Below are positions 51,652 to 60,314 of a DNA stretch of 64,000 nt, piece by piece (positions within the stretch are counted from its first letter, which is position 1; each line of letters opens with the position of its first letter). The notes beneath the pieces are model-generated. The model did not search any database and was not told the origin of the DNA. It saw only the letters and a list, made by a program, of their open reading frames with translations. This DNA is from Actinomycetes bacterium (GTDB lineage Bacteria > Actinomycetota > Acidimicrobiia > Acidimicrobiales > Aldehydirespiratoraceae). The stretch covers positions 1 to 64,000 of the forward strand of contig JAJRXC010000002.1 in the NCBI GenBank assembly GCA_024276495.1, read 5' to 3'. The translations under genes and the position numbers were made by a program.

Positions 51652-52877
51652 GTGATCGCGCCGTCGATCTTCAGCTGGATCAGCGCCTCGTCGTCGCGTC
51701 CGAGAGAACGCACGATCTCGTCGGTGTGCTCGGCGAACTGCGGCCCGCGCTGCACGACGAAGGGCGTCTCGTCGAACTGCACCGGGCTCGACGCGAGCTC
51801 GCGTTCGTTTCCGTCGTCGTCGAGCACCGTCAGGATGTAGCCGTTGGCCCGAACCTGCGGGTCGGCCGCCAGCTCGAGGGGCGACTGGACCTTGGCCCAT
51901 TGGCCGTCGAGGGTCCGCAGCTGCTCGGCCCAGTGGTCGAACGGGCGGGCCGCGATGGCATCGGCGATGAGCGCGCCGGCCTCACTCGCGTTGGCCATCA
52001 GCTTCTCCGCGGTGTCGAACCGCTCGTCGTCGATCAGGTCGTCGCGGCCGATGTGGCGGCACACGTCGGCCCAGTAGCGGCCGGGCTGGAGCATCGTGAG
52101 GTTGATGAAACGATCGTCGGCGGTGCGAAACGTGCCGATGAGCGGGTTGAAGACCATGTGCGGCCGTCCGTCGACCCGTTCCACGTGGGGATCCTTCCCC
52201 GTGAGCAGGGCGTTCCCGACGGAGAGGGCGGAGGCCCAGGTGGCGGTCGACAGCAGCGACACGTCGACGACGGTCGCCTCACCGGTTCGCTCCCGCTGGA
52301 GCAGGGCCGCGGCGATTCCGCCGGCGAGGATGGCACCACCCATCGAGTCGCCGTAGGCACCGGCCGGCATGGGCGAGATCAGGGGTGCGCCACGCAACGT
52401 CGCGCCGTGGGCTCCCCCGCCGCGGCACCAGAACACGCTGAGGTCGTAGCCGCCGTCGCCCGCTTCGGGTCCCCGCGGTCCGTGGGCCGAGCCCCGGGCG
52501 TAGACGATGTCGGGGTTGACGGCCCGGATGTCGTCGACCCCGAGACCGAGCTTGGTGACCGCACCGGGCAGGAAGTTGGTGATGAAGACGTCGGCGGGTT
52601 CGACCAGTTCGTCGAGCAGGCTTCTGCCGGTCGGCGTCTCGAGGGCGATTCCGATGCTGCGCTTGCCCCGGTTCGGGTGCTCCATGAGCGGCTGGAACGA
52701 TCCGGCCGCGGCGCCGCCGGTGCCGAGGGTGATCCCCCGTTGGGCGTCGCCGGTGACTGCGTGCTCGACCTTGATGACGTCGGCCCCCCAGTCGGCGAGG
52801 ACCGCACCGGCCGCGGGCACGAACGTGTACTGGGCGACTTCGACGATCTTGATTCCCGCCAGGGGCTGGTTGGACAC
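51648..52877 (-). CDS. CaiB/BaiF family (class III) CoA transferase or acyl-CoA racemase
   Basis: The 409-residue protein (GTG start) has the family's N-terminal L-A-D-W-G-A-D-V-I-K-V-E, N-R-G-K-R-S near residue 71 and the catalytic-type Asp in G-G-Y-D near residue 144. Such enzymes move CoA between acids, or racemise 2-methylacyl-CoA as in bile acid and sterol side-chain degradation. With the following dehydrogenase it could prepare a branched acyl-CoA for oxidation. Start lies 14 bases from operator copy F. Confidence 0.93.
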   Translation of the reverse strand: MSNQPLAGIKIVEVAQYTFVPAAGAVLADWGADVIKVEHAVTGDAQRGITLGTGGAAAGSFQPLMEHPNRGKRSIGIALETPTGRSLLDELVEPADVFITNFLPGAVTKLGLGVDDIRAVNPDIVYARGSAHGPRGPEAGDGGYDLSVFWCRGGGAHGATLRGAPLISPMPAGAYGDSMGGAILAGGIAAALLQRERTGEATVVDVSLLSTATWASALSVGNALLTGKDPHVERVDGRPHMVFNPLIGTFRTADDRFINLTMLQPGRYWADVCRHIGRDDLIDDERFDTAEKLMANASEAGALIADAIAARPFDHWAEQLRTLDGQWAKVQSPLELAADPQVRANGYILTVLDDDGNERELASSPVQFDETPFVVQRGPQFAEHTDEIVRSLGRDDEALIQLKIDGAIT

Positions 52878-52890
52878 TCCGCTCTCTTTC

Positions 52891-52907
52891 CTCTAAAGCA
52901 TTTAGAG
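52891..52907. promoter_or_regulatory. Island operator, copy F (perfect; CaiB / MaoC genes)
   Basis: CTCTAAA-GCA-TTTAGAG is a perfect palindrome in the 100-base gap between the divergent CaiB/BaiF and MaoC-type genes. Confidence 0.75.
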
Positions 52908-52977
52908 ACTAACGTTTTCGAAGGAGGATCGGCAACGGTCGCCCCGCACCCGCCGGGGCCCCGGAGTCGAACACAGC

Positions 52978-54288
52978 ATGGCTGACGACACCCCGGACGC
53001 GCTCAAGGTCGACGAACGACTGGAAAAGGAGTTCGAGAAGGCACTCGAGTACCGCCTGACCGACGACGACATCGAGTTGGCCCGACTCCGGCTCGGCATC
53101 GACACCCCGAACCGCTCTCGGGAGCTCTTCAGCGAGGCCACTCCCGACGCGATCCGCAACTGGGCGATGGGAGTGGGCGACGACAACCCCCTCTACATCG
53201 ACGAGGACTACGGCCGTGGCACCCGCTGGGGATCCCAGATCGGCCACGGCACGATGATCGGCCACATCAAGTCACCGATGCTCGGCGACCCGATGCCTGC
53301 CGACGTGAAGGCCAGGACCAAGGGGATCTTCCGCGGCGTGCACGTGTTCGTCTCCGGCGGCACCTGGCAGTGGTACCGGCCCCTGTATCCCGGCGATCGC
53401 CTCTTCAGCTTCAAGGGCGACGAGAGCCAGGAGGTGAAGGAGTCGGAGTTCGCCGGCCGCTCGCTCATCCGGGTGCGTCGCGACGTGGTGATGAACCAGC
53501 GGGCCGAGGTGCTCGGCGTCTATCGGATCCTCACCGTGAGCACCGAACGCAAGAAGGCCCGCTCGACGGGCAAGTACGCGGCGATCGAACCGGCGAGCTA
53601 CACCGACGACGACTACGAGCGCATCGACGCCGTCTACGCCCAGGAGGCCCCCCGGGGGGCCGACGCCCGCTACTGGGAGGACGTGAACATCGGCGACGAG
53701 CTCGACCCGATGGTGAAGGGCCCCCTCACGGTCACCGAGATGATCGCCTTCCACGCCGGCGGCTACGGCTTCACCCCCTACGGTCTGCGGGCGTCACGCC
53801 TCGGGTACAAGAACCGGCAGCGGATCAAGGCGTTCTACATCAAGAACGAGCAGGGCGTCTACGACGTCGCCCAGCGCCTCCACTGGGACTCCGAGTGGGC
53901 CAAGGCGATCGGGAACCCGATGGCCTACGACTACGGCGTCCTGCGCCAGGCGTGGTTCTACCATCACGTCGCCGACTGGGCCGGCGACGACGCGTGCATC
54001 ATCGCGCTCGAGGATTCCATCCGGAAGTTCAACTACATGGGCGACGTGCAGTTCCTGTCCGGGAAGGTGAAGGACAAGCGGATCGAGGACGGCCACCACG
54101 TCGTCGAGCTCGAGCTCCACATGGTGAACCAGCGCGACACCGAGACCGCGTTCGGATCCGCGACCGTCTCGCTGCCGTCGAGAGAGACCGGGTTGCCGGT
54201 CTTTCCCGCGGTGCCGGTCGACCTCCAGCGCACCGCGGCCGCGATGTACGCCCGCCACATCGAGCTCGCCCGGGAGGCGCGGAGATGA
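52978..54288 (+). CDS. FAS1-like/MaoC double hot-dog dehydratase
   Basis: The 436-residue protein has two hot-dog halves: an N-terminal FAS1-like dehydratase domain (N-W-A-M-G-V-G-D-D-N-P-L-Y near residue 61) and a C-terminal MaoC-like half (I-A-F-H-A-G-G-Y-G near residue 256). Such fusions hydrate bulky enoyl-CoAs, as do the ChsH1-ChsH2 steroid enzymes. It lacks a fused DUF35 domain; separate DUF35 proteins are encoded elsewhere in the window. The P450 gene overlaps its stop by four bases. Confidence 0.85.
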   Translation: MADDTPDALKVDERLEKEFEKALEYRLTDDDIELARLRLGIDTPNRSRELFSEATPDAIRNWAMGVGDDNPLYIDEDYGRGTRWGSQIGHGTMIGHIKSPMLGDPMPADVKARTKGIFRGVHVFVSGGTWQWYRPLYPGDRLFSFKGDESQEVKESEFAGRSLIRVRRDVVMNQRAEVLGVYRILTVSTERKKARSTGKYAAIEPASYTDDDYERIDAVYAQEAPRGADARYWEDVNIGDELDPMVKGPLTVTEMIAFHAGGYGFTPYGLRASRLGYKNRQRIKAFYIKNEQGVYDVAQRLHWDSEWAKAIGNPMAYDYGVLRQAWFYHHVADWAGDDACIIALEDSIRKFNYMGDVQFLSGKVKDKRIEDGHHVVELELHMVNQRDTETAFGSATVSLPSRETGLPVFPAVPVDLQRTAAAMYARHIELAREARR

Positions 54289-55463
54289 CCGAGGAACGTG
54301 GCCCCCGCCACGAGTTCTGTCAACGGACCTCCCCGGAGCTCGCGGCCGACCCGTGGGGTCACTGGGACGTGTTGCGGGCCGACTACGACCACTTCCTGAG
54401 CCTCGAGGACCACGCCGACCCGACATGGACGTTCACCCGCCACGACCCCATCTACGACGCGCTGCGCGACTACGAGCTGTTCTCCAACGTCGCCGTCGAG
54501 ACGTGCACCCCGGTCGGCGCCCATCGTTGGATCCCCGAGGAGATGGATCCCCCCGAGCACACGGCGTATCGCCAGCTCATCGTGTCGTCGTTCTCACCGC
54601 GGGCGGCGGAGGCGTGGACCGACCGGATCCGGGCTCGCTGTTGTGAGCTGATCGACTCGTTCGTCGCCGACGGCGAGGTGGAGGTCTACGGCCAGTTCGC
54701 CCGCCAGTACCCCACCCGGATCTTCATGGAGATGATGGGATTGCCGGTCGACCGGGCCGACGAGCTCCTCTCGTGGGCCGACGACCTGCTCGCCGAGGGA
54801 ATCGGTGGAGAAGCCCGCAAGACCGCCGGTCTCAACATCTACGGCATGCTCATCGAGACGTTCGAGGCCCGCAAGGCCGAGCCCCGCGACGACCTGATGA
54901 CGCTGCTGGTCCAGGGCCAGGTCGACGGACGACGCCTCACCGACCCCGAGCTCGCCGAGTACGGCATGCTGCTCTACATGGGCGGCCTCGACACCGTCGC
55001 CTCGATCCTCGCCTGCATGTTCCGACACTTCGCCGAGCACCCTGAGGATCGCCGCGCCATCATCGCCGATCCGGAACTGGTCGACTCGGCGGTGGAGGAG
55101 ATCCTGCGGGCCTACGCGGTGATCAACACCGGGCGGGTCGTCACCCGCGACGCCGAGTTCCACGGTTGCCCCGTTCGTGCCGGTGACCGGGTCCTGTTGT
55201 CGACCGCCGCCGCCAACCGGGATCCCGATGTCTTTCCCGATCCCACCACGATCGACATCCGACGCTCCCCCAACCGCCACCTCGCCTTCGGCGCCGGCCC
55301 GCATCGCTGTCTCGGCTCCCACCTCGCCCGACTCGAGCTCGCCATCGCGTTGGAGGAATGGCACCGCCGGATCCCCGACTACCATGTCGTCGATCCCGAC
55401 CGGATCGTCACCAAGGGCGGCAGCGTCGTCGGCATCAAACACCTCGGGCTGGCCTGGGGCTGA
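54285..55463 (+). CDS. Cytochrome P450
   Basis: This P450 has 392 residues, with the I-helix G-G-L-D-T, the ExxR pair E-E-I-L-R and the heme loop F-G-A-G-P-H-R-C-L-G with ligand Cys342. It resembles CYP families that act on terpenes and related alicycles, but the substrate is open. ATG overlaps the MaoC-type stop (ATGA), so hydration and oxidation genes are under the same control from operator copy F. Confidence 0.95.
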   Translation: MTEERGPRHEFCQRTSPELAADPWGHWDVLRADYDHFLSLEDHADPTWTFTRHDPIYDALRDYELFSNVAVETCTPVGAHRWIPEEMDPPEHTAYRQLIVSSFSPRAAEAWTDRIRARCCELIDSFVADGEVEVYGQFARQYPTRIFMEMMGLPVDRADELLSWADDLLAEGIGGEARKTAGLNIYGMLIETFEARKAEPRDDLMTLLVQGQVDGRRLTDPELAEYGMLLYMGGLDTVASILACMFRHFAEHPEDRRAIIADPELVDSAVEEILRAYAVINTGRVVTRDAEFHGCPVRAGDRVLLSTAAANRDPDVFPDPTTIDIRRSPNRHLAFGAGPHRCLGSHLARLELAIALEEWHRRIPDYHVVDPDRIVTKGGSVVGIKHLGLAWG

Positions 55464-55502
55464 CCGACCCGAACCGAAACGATTCCCACCGAACGGGCGC
55501 GA

Positions 55503-56207
55503 ATGACCGAAGCGAGCTCACCAACGGTCCTGCACTTCCCGGTCGATGGGATCTGCATCGCCAAGCGGCCGCCGCGCCATCACCCCTTGGCCCTCGACCT
55601 CATGGGGCTGGCCGAACCGAACGGTGCGACGTCGACTGCGAGCCGGCTTCGTTGGATGGTCGGTGGGGTCGACGCGACGCGCTTCCACGGCTGGGGTCGA
55701 ACGATCCACGCGCCCGGCCGGGGCGAGGTCGTCTCCGTCGGCGACGGCATCCGCGACCGGACCACGACCGGGGCGGTGCGCACCGTCGCGATATGGGCAT
55801 ACGCCACCTTCCTCTTTCGTCCTTCGCGAAATGACGAGGGCGAACCCGACATCTCTCCCAACGTCGGCAACCACGTCATGGTCGAGTTGGAGGCGGGGAA
55901 CGTCGCCTTCTACGCCCATCTCCGGAACGGCTCACGGCGCGTCGAGGTCGGCGACCGGGTCGAAGCCGGGGAGGTGCTCGGGCAGCTGGGGAACTCCGGG
56001 AACACCACCGCACCGCACGTCCACGTCCATGTGCTCGACCAGGTCCACGATCTACTGACCGCCCAGCTCGTGCCGTTCGTGTTCGCCGAGTACGAACGAT
56101 GGGACGGGGCGACCTGGACGACCGAGGTGGAGACGATTCCCGAACCCGGCCACGTCGTGAGATCGCTCGCTGCCGCCGGTGATGAGCCGCGGCTCAGCGC
56201 AGGCTGA
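55503..56207 (+). CDS. M23-family metallopeptidase-like protein
   Basis: The 234-residue protein has the LytM/M23 beta fold: H-P-L-A-L-D-L (zinc His and Asp one residue further apart than usual), G-N-H-V-M-V, F-Y-A-H-L and the closing G-N-S-G-N-T-T-A-P-H-V-H-V-H. No signal peptide is visible, so it may act in the cytosol or use a non-classical route. It follows the P450 gene by 39 bases and converges with the thiolase gene, overlapping it by 14 bases. A role in the catabolic pathway is not obvious; it may be a passenger. Confidence 0.8.
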   Translation: MTEASSPTVLHFPVDGICIAKRPPRHHPLALDLMGLAEPNGATSTASRLRWMVGGVDATRFHGWGRTIHAPGRGEVVSVGDGIRDRTTTGAVRTVAIWAYATFLFRPSRNDEGEPDISPNVGNHVMVELEAGNVAFYAHLRNGSRRVEVGDRVEAGEVLGQLGNSGNTTAPHVHVHVLDQVHDLLTAQLVPFVFAEYERWDGATWTTEVETIPEPGHVVRSLAAAGDEPRLSAG

Positions 56208-57384
56208 CGAGCACACACCCGGCGACAGGGCCACCACCGGCCGCGGCGACCGCCACTTCCAGGTCGGCCGCCACCTGCCGGTCGCCGCCCTCCCGCCAGA
56301 GTTGCACGCAGGCTTCGTGGAGGAACCCGAGCCCGTGGAGTCGGCCGGCCGAGAGCTGCCCGCCCTGGGTGTTGAGCGGTCGTTCGCCGTCGATGGCGAT
56401 ACGCCGGCCACCCTCGACATAGCGCCCGGCCTCGCCGTGGCCGCAAAACCCGAGCGCCTCGATCCACTGGAGGGTGAGATAGGAGAAACCGTCGTAGAGC
56501 TCCATGAGATCGACGTCGTCGGGGGTCAACCCGGTCTGCGCCCACATCGTCGCGGCCGCGTCGTGGGCGGCCATCGTGGTGAGGTCGATCCGCTGGTCCC
56601 ACGTGTGGCGCTCGGCCAGCCCGGCCCCGAACGCCTCGACGGTGATCGGGGAGCGGGGAAGCCCTCCCGTGGCGTCGCGGCGGGAGACGATGACGGCGAC
56701 GGCGCCGTCGCAGGGCACGTCGCAGTCGTAGAGGCACAGGGGCGTGGAGATCATGCGAGCCGAGAGGTAGTCGTCGAGCGACATGGGGTCGCGATAGATC
56801 GCGGCCGGGTTGCGCGCCGCGTTGGCCCGGCCGGTGAGCGCGATCTGGGCCAGCTGCTCGCGGGTGAGGCCGTGCTCGTGCATGGCCCGCGACGCGAGCA
56901 TGGCGACCCAGGTGCTGGCCGACGGCGCCCCGTAGGGCAGCAGCCACTCCATCATCCCCGAGGCCCGGCGCGGGCCCTTGCCGAGCACGCTGGCCCGATC
57001 GCCGCCGCCGCGCTGCTGGGCCGTCGACTCCCAGACCGACCGGAAGCAGACCACATGGTTCGCGACCCCGGCGGCGACCGCGAGACAGGCGTCCATCACC
57101 GGACCGAGCTGGCCGGCGACCTCCACCGACCCCATCAGCCAGCGGGTGTCGAGCCCGAGGGCGTCGTGAAGTTCGAGGGCACCGGCGCCGGAGAATCCCG
57201 GCATCGCGCTGAGCGAACCCGGGTAGGTCGTGACCCCGTCGATGTCGTCGGGAGTGAGCCCGGCGTCGGCGATGGCCCGCAGGCAGGCCTCGACGGTGAG
57301 GTCGAGACCGGAACGGCCGAGGCGACGACCGACCTCGGACTGGCCGATGCCGGTGATGACCGCCCTGCCCCCGAGCGGGTTCAC
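56194..57384 (-). CDS. Thiolase-fold SCP2/Ltp-type acyl-CoA lyase or thiolase (second copy)
   Basis: The 396-residue protein (GTG start) parallels the thiolase at 144-1319: G-I-G-Q-S-E-V-G-R-R-L, Y-D-C-D-V-P-C-D-G-A, E-L-Y-D-G-F-S-Y and G-G-Q-L-S-A-G-R-L-H-G. The classic nucleophilic cysteine is again not seen, so a retro-aldolase or unusual thiolase activity with the DUF35 partner is likely. It overlaps the DUF35 gene by four bases and is the last gene of the crotonase-DUF35-thiolase unit. Confidence 0.88.
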   Translation of the reverse strand: MNPLGGRAVITGIGQSEVGRRLGRSGLDLTVEACLRAIADAGLTPDDIDGVTTYPGSLSAMPGFSGAGALELHDALGLDTRWLMGSVEVAGQLGPVMDACLAVAAGVANHVVCFRSVWESTAQQRGGGDRASVLGKGPRRASGMMEWLLPYGAPSASTWVAMLASRAMHEHGLTREQLAQIALTGRANAARNPAAIYRDPMSLDDYLSARMISTPLCLYDCDVPCDGAVAVIVSRRDATGGLPRSPITVEAFGAGLAERHTWDQRIDLTTMAAHDAAATMWAQTGLTPDDVDLMELYDGFSYLTLQWIEALGFCGHGEAGRYVEGGRRIAIDGERPLNTQGGQLSAGRLHGLGFLHEACVQLWREGGDRQVAADLEVAVAAAGGGPVAGCVLVSLR

Positions 57385-57818
57385 GCCTCGTCCCCCGACT
57401 CCGCGGCCGGACGGAACACCGGGATCCACACGTCGTCCCACTGCTCGAACTCGACGACGACCTCCATGCCGATGTGCACCTCGTCGACGGGACAACCCGT
57501 CACATTGGTGGTGAGACGGACATCGGGCTGCTCGACGAGCTCGACGATGGCGACGACATAGGGCGGGTCGAACCCCGGGAGCCACTGCTGGACGTTGATG
57601 CTGAACGCCGCGACCGTCGCCGTGCCCGACACCGGTTCGGGCCCGACGTCGGTGCTGCGGCACCGGAAGCAGACCGGAGCGGGCGGATGGAAGAAGCGGC
57701 CACATGTCCGGCAGCGGTGGATGCGCAGCTCCCCGTGGGCGCCCCCGGTCCAGAACGCCTCGGAGTCGGGGCCCGGCGCGGGCAGGGGGCGGCCGGCGGG
57801 GCGGGTGTCGGTGGTCAT
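57381..57818 (-). CDS. DUF35 OB-fold zinc-ribbon protein (second copy)
   Basis: The 145-residue protein has the zinc ribbon C-R-T-C (near residue 36) and C-F-R-C, then the OB-fold (G-T-A-T-V-A-A-F-S, P-P-Y-V-V-A-I-V). It is the same length as the DUF35 protein at 1316-1753 and pairs with its own thiolase. It probably forms the acyl-CoA-binding half of the lyase complex. Ten bases separate it from the crotonase gene upstream. Confidence 0.9.
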   Translation of the reverse strand: MTTDTRPAGRPLPAPGPDSEAFWTGGAHGELRIHRCRTCGRFFHPPAPVCFRCRSTDVGPEPVSGTATVAAFSINVQQWLPGFDPPYVVAIVELVEQPDVRLTTNVTGCPVDEVHIGMEVVVEFEQWDDVWIPVFRPAAESGDEA

Positions 57819-57828
57819 CGACGCGTGC

Positions 57829-58623
57829 TCATCGCAGGTGCGGGGGGCGCTTCTCGGGCCGCGGCGGGCGTTCGCCGGGTCTCGGGTTGCCGATGTGGGT
57901 GTAGGCCATGCCGTTCTGCAGGGCCATGGTGCGGGTCATGTCGAGCGATTCCCAGATCGCCCGGACCGTTCCCTGCACGGCTTCGGGGCGACGGGCGGCG
58001 ATCTGGGCGGCGATGTCGTGGGCCCGGGCCCGGAGATCGTCGACCGCGACGACCTCGGTGACGAGACCGATCTCCTTCGCGGTGGCCGCGGTGATGCGTT
58101 CATCGGTACCCATCAGCGCCCAGCGCATGACCTCACCGAGCGGGACTCCCCGCTTCACCATGCCGATCGGCTCGAGGGCCGAGACGATGCCGCCGTTGGC
58201 GTGGGGATCGAAGAAGGTGGCGTCGTCGCTGCAGATCACGATGTCGGCCTCGTTGACGAAGTACATGCCCCCGCCCGCGCACATCCCGTTGACCGCCACG
58301 ATGACCGGCTTCCACACGAGATTGTGGCGGGGACCGAGGCTGGTGCCGGGGTCCTCGTGGTTCCAGATGTTGCGGTCGGCCCACCAGACCCCCGCGGAGA
58401 TGTCGAGTCCGGTGCTGAAGGCCCGCTCGCCGTTGGCCTGCACGACGACGGCGTGGATGTCGTCGGTGTCGCGCACGATGCCCCAGATCCGGTCCATCTC
58501 CGCCGCCATGGTCTCGTTGAACGCGTTCATCCGTTCGGGTCGGTTCAGCGTGATCGTGGCGACCTGGTCGTCGCCCACACCGAACTCGACAGTGGAGGAC
58601 TCGGTGTCGTCACTCGTCGTCAT
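57829..58623 (-). CDS. Crotonase-superfamily protein without hydratase glutamates
   Basis: The 264-residue crotonase has A-F-S-T-G-L-D-I as oxyanion segment and N-G-M-C-A-G-G-G-M. The glutamate positions read M and H (G-G-G-M-Y-F, D-P-H-A-N-G-G), so it is not an ordinary hydratase. A late glutamate in A-L-E-P-I-G could serve an isomerase or hydrolase role. A proline/arginine-rich tail ends the protein. It heads the crotonase-DUF35-thiolase unit, under operator copy G. Confidence 0.87.
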   Translation of the reverse strand: MTTSDDTESSTVEFGVGDDQVATITLNRPERMNAFNETMAAEMDRIWGIVRDTDDIHAVVVQANGERAFSTGLDISAGVWWADRNIWNHEDPGTSLGPRHNLVWKPVIVAVNGMCAGGGMYFVNEADIVICSDDATFFDPHANGGIVSALEPIGMVKRGVPLGEVMRWALMGTDERITAATAKEIGLVTEVVAVDDLRARAHDIAAQIAARRPEAVQGTVRAIWESLDMTRTMALQNGMAYTHIGNPRPGERPPRPEKRPPHLR

Positions 58624-58681
58624 GGCTGCGGTACTCCTCGGGTCGTCTCCATCTTTGATCGAACGCCGGCCAACACTATAG

Positions 58682-58698
58682 TTCTTAATGATTTAGAG
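58682..58698. promoter_or_regulatory. Island operator, copy G (crotonase / synthetase genes)
   Basis: TTCTTAA-TGA-TTTAGAG matches 12 of 14 palindrome positions with a perfect right half. It lies in the 103-base gap between the divergent crotonase and acyl-CoA synthetase genes, close to the synthetase GTG. Confidence 0.65.
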
Positions 58699-58726
58699 GA
58701 CTAGAATGGAAAGGTGAGGAGCACCA

Positions 58727-60286
58727 GTGGACGACATTTGGGATCGCCGACTCGGGATCTGGTACCTCGCCGAAGACCATCCTGACGCACCGGCGATCGC
58801 CGAGTCACCCGACGGCGCCTGGACCTACGGCGAGCTGGCCGGGAGCGCCCACCAACTCGTCCACGGCCTACGGGGCATCGGGACACCGAAGGACGCGATC
58901 GTCGCCGTACTCGCCGGAAACGGTGTCCTCCCGGTGCAGGTGTCGCTGGCCTGTTCGGAGGCCGGCTGGAACCTGCTGCTCCTCAACACCTATCTGACCC
59001 CGGCCGAGCTCACGACGATTCTCGAACACGCCGGCGCCTCGGTGCTGATCACCGACGAAGCCCATGGCGCGGTCCTCGACGCCGACGGCGGCACGACGAT
59101 CCGCAGCCTGGCGACCACGATCGTGCGAGGCGGCGCCACTGCGGCGACGAGCCTCGAGGAGTTGTGCGACGGATGTCCGACGTCGGTGCCCGACTCGCTC
59201 GCGGCCGGCGGCATGATCGCCTACAGCTCCGGCACGACCGGCGCGCCGAAGGGCATCGTACGAAAAGGCAGCGGCACGGACCCGGCGGTGGCGGCCCACC
59301 GCGCCGCGCTGTTCGGCCGCGCCTTCGACTTCCGGCCTCTCGACGGACCCCATCTGGTGTCGACCGCGATGTACCACGGAGGATCGCACAGCTACTACAT
59401 GGGCGCGCTCAACGTCGGCCACGCCCTGGCGATCATGCCCCGCTTCGATGCCGAGGAGACGCTCGCCGTGATCGAACGGACCGGGGTGCGCTCGGCCTAC
59501 ATGGTGCCCACCCAGTTCCACCGGCTCCTCCGGCTTCCCGACGACGTCCGGGCGAGGTACGACGTGTCGAGCCTGCACTCCGTCGTGCATTCCGCGGCAC
59601 CCTGCCCCCGGGTCGTGAAACAGGCGATGCTCGACTGGTGGGGTCCCGTCATCTGGGAGACCTACGGCGGCATGGAAGGAGCCGCGACGATCGCCAAACC
59701 CCACCGCTGGCTGGAGAAACCCGGCACCGTCGGCCGGGCCGTGCGCGGCGTACGGCTGGCGATCCTCGACGACGACGGCCGCGAGCTCGGACCCAACGAG
59801 ACCGGCCACATCTACTTCGGCACCGCGGCCGGGTTCTCGTATCACGACGACGAAGCCCAGACCCGGGCCGCGCACAACGGCGACCTCTTCACGATCGGCG
59901 ACATCGGCCACATCGACGACGACGGCTACCTGTTCCTGCAGGACCGGGCCAAGGACATGATCATCAGCGGAGGCGTCAACATCTTCCCCGCCGAGATCGA
60001 AGGAGTGCTCCTCGAGCACACCGACGTCGGCGACGCCGCGGTCATCGGCATCCCCGATGACGACTGGGGAGAACAGGTCCTCGCCGTGGTCGAACCCCGA
60101 ACCGGGGTGGCACCCACCGCCGAGCTGGCCGACGACCTCCTGGCCCACTGCGCCGACCGGCTCGCCGCCTACAAACGACCGAAACGTGTCGAGTTCCGGG
60201 CCGAGCTTCCCCGAACCGATGCCGGGAAGCTCTACAAACGCAAGCTCCGCGACGAGTACTGGCGCGACGAGGACCGCGCCCTTTGA
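58727..60286 (+). CDS. AMP-forming acyl-CoA synthetase
   Basis: The 519-residue ANL ligase (GTG start with AGGAG upstream) shows Y-S-S-G-T-T-G-A-P-K-G near residue 165, Y-G-G-M-E-G-A, D-R-A-K-D-M-I-I-S-G-G-V-N-I-F-P and A-G-K-L-Y-K-R. It resembles the ligase at 22016. It is the only CoA ligase inside the island, so it is the likely entry enzyme that activates the imported or P450-made acid. The SRPBCC gene follows after 28 bases. Confidence 0.93.
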   Translation: MDDIWDRRLGIWYLAEDHPDAPAIAESPDGAWTYGELAGSAHQLVHGLRGIGTPKDAIVAVLAGNGVLPVQVSLACSEAGWNLLLLNTYLTPAELTTILEHAGASVLITDEAHGAVLDADGGTTIRSLATTIVRGGATAATSLEELCDGCPTSVPDSLAAGGMIAYSSGTTGAPKGIVRKGSGTDPAVAAHRAALFGRAFDFRPLDGPHLVSTAMYHGGSHSYYMGALNVGHALAIMPRFDAEETLAVIERTGVRSAYMVPTQFHRLLRLPDDVRARYDVSSLHSVVHSAAPCPRVVKQAMLDWWGPVIWETYGGMEGAATIAKPHRWLEKPGTVGRAVRGVRLAILDDDGRELGPNETGHIYFGTAAGFSYHDDEAQTRAAHNGDLFTIGDIGHIDDDGYLFLQDRAKDMIISGGVNIFPAEIEGVLLEHTDVGDAAVIGIPDDDWGEQVLAVVEPRTGVAPTAELADDLLAHCADRLAAYKRPKRVEFRAELPRTDAGKLYKRKLRDEYWRDEDRAL

Positions 60287-60314
60287 GCATCGCGACGACG
60301 AGAGGACGCGAACG

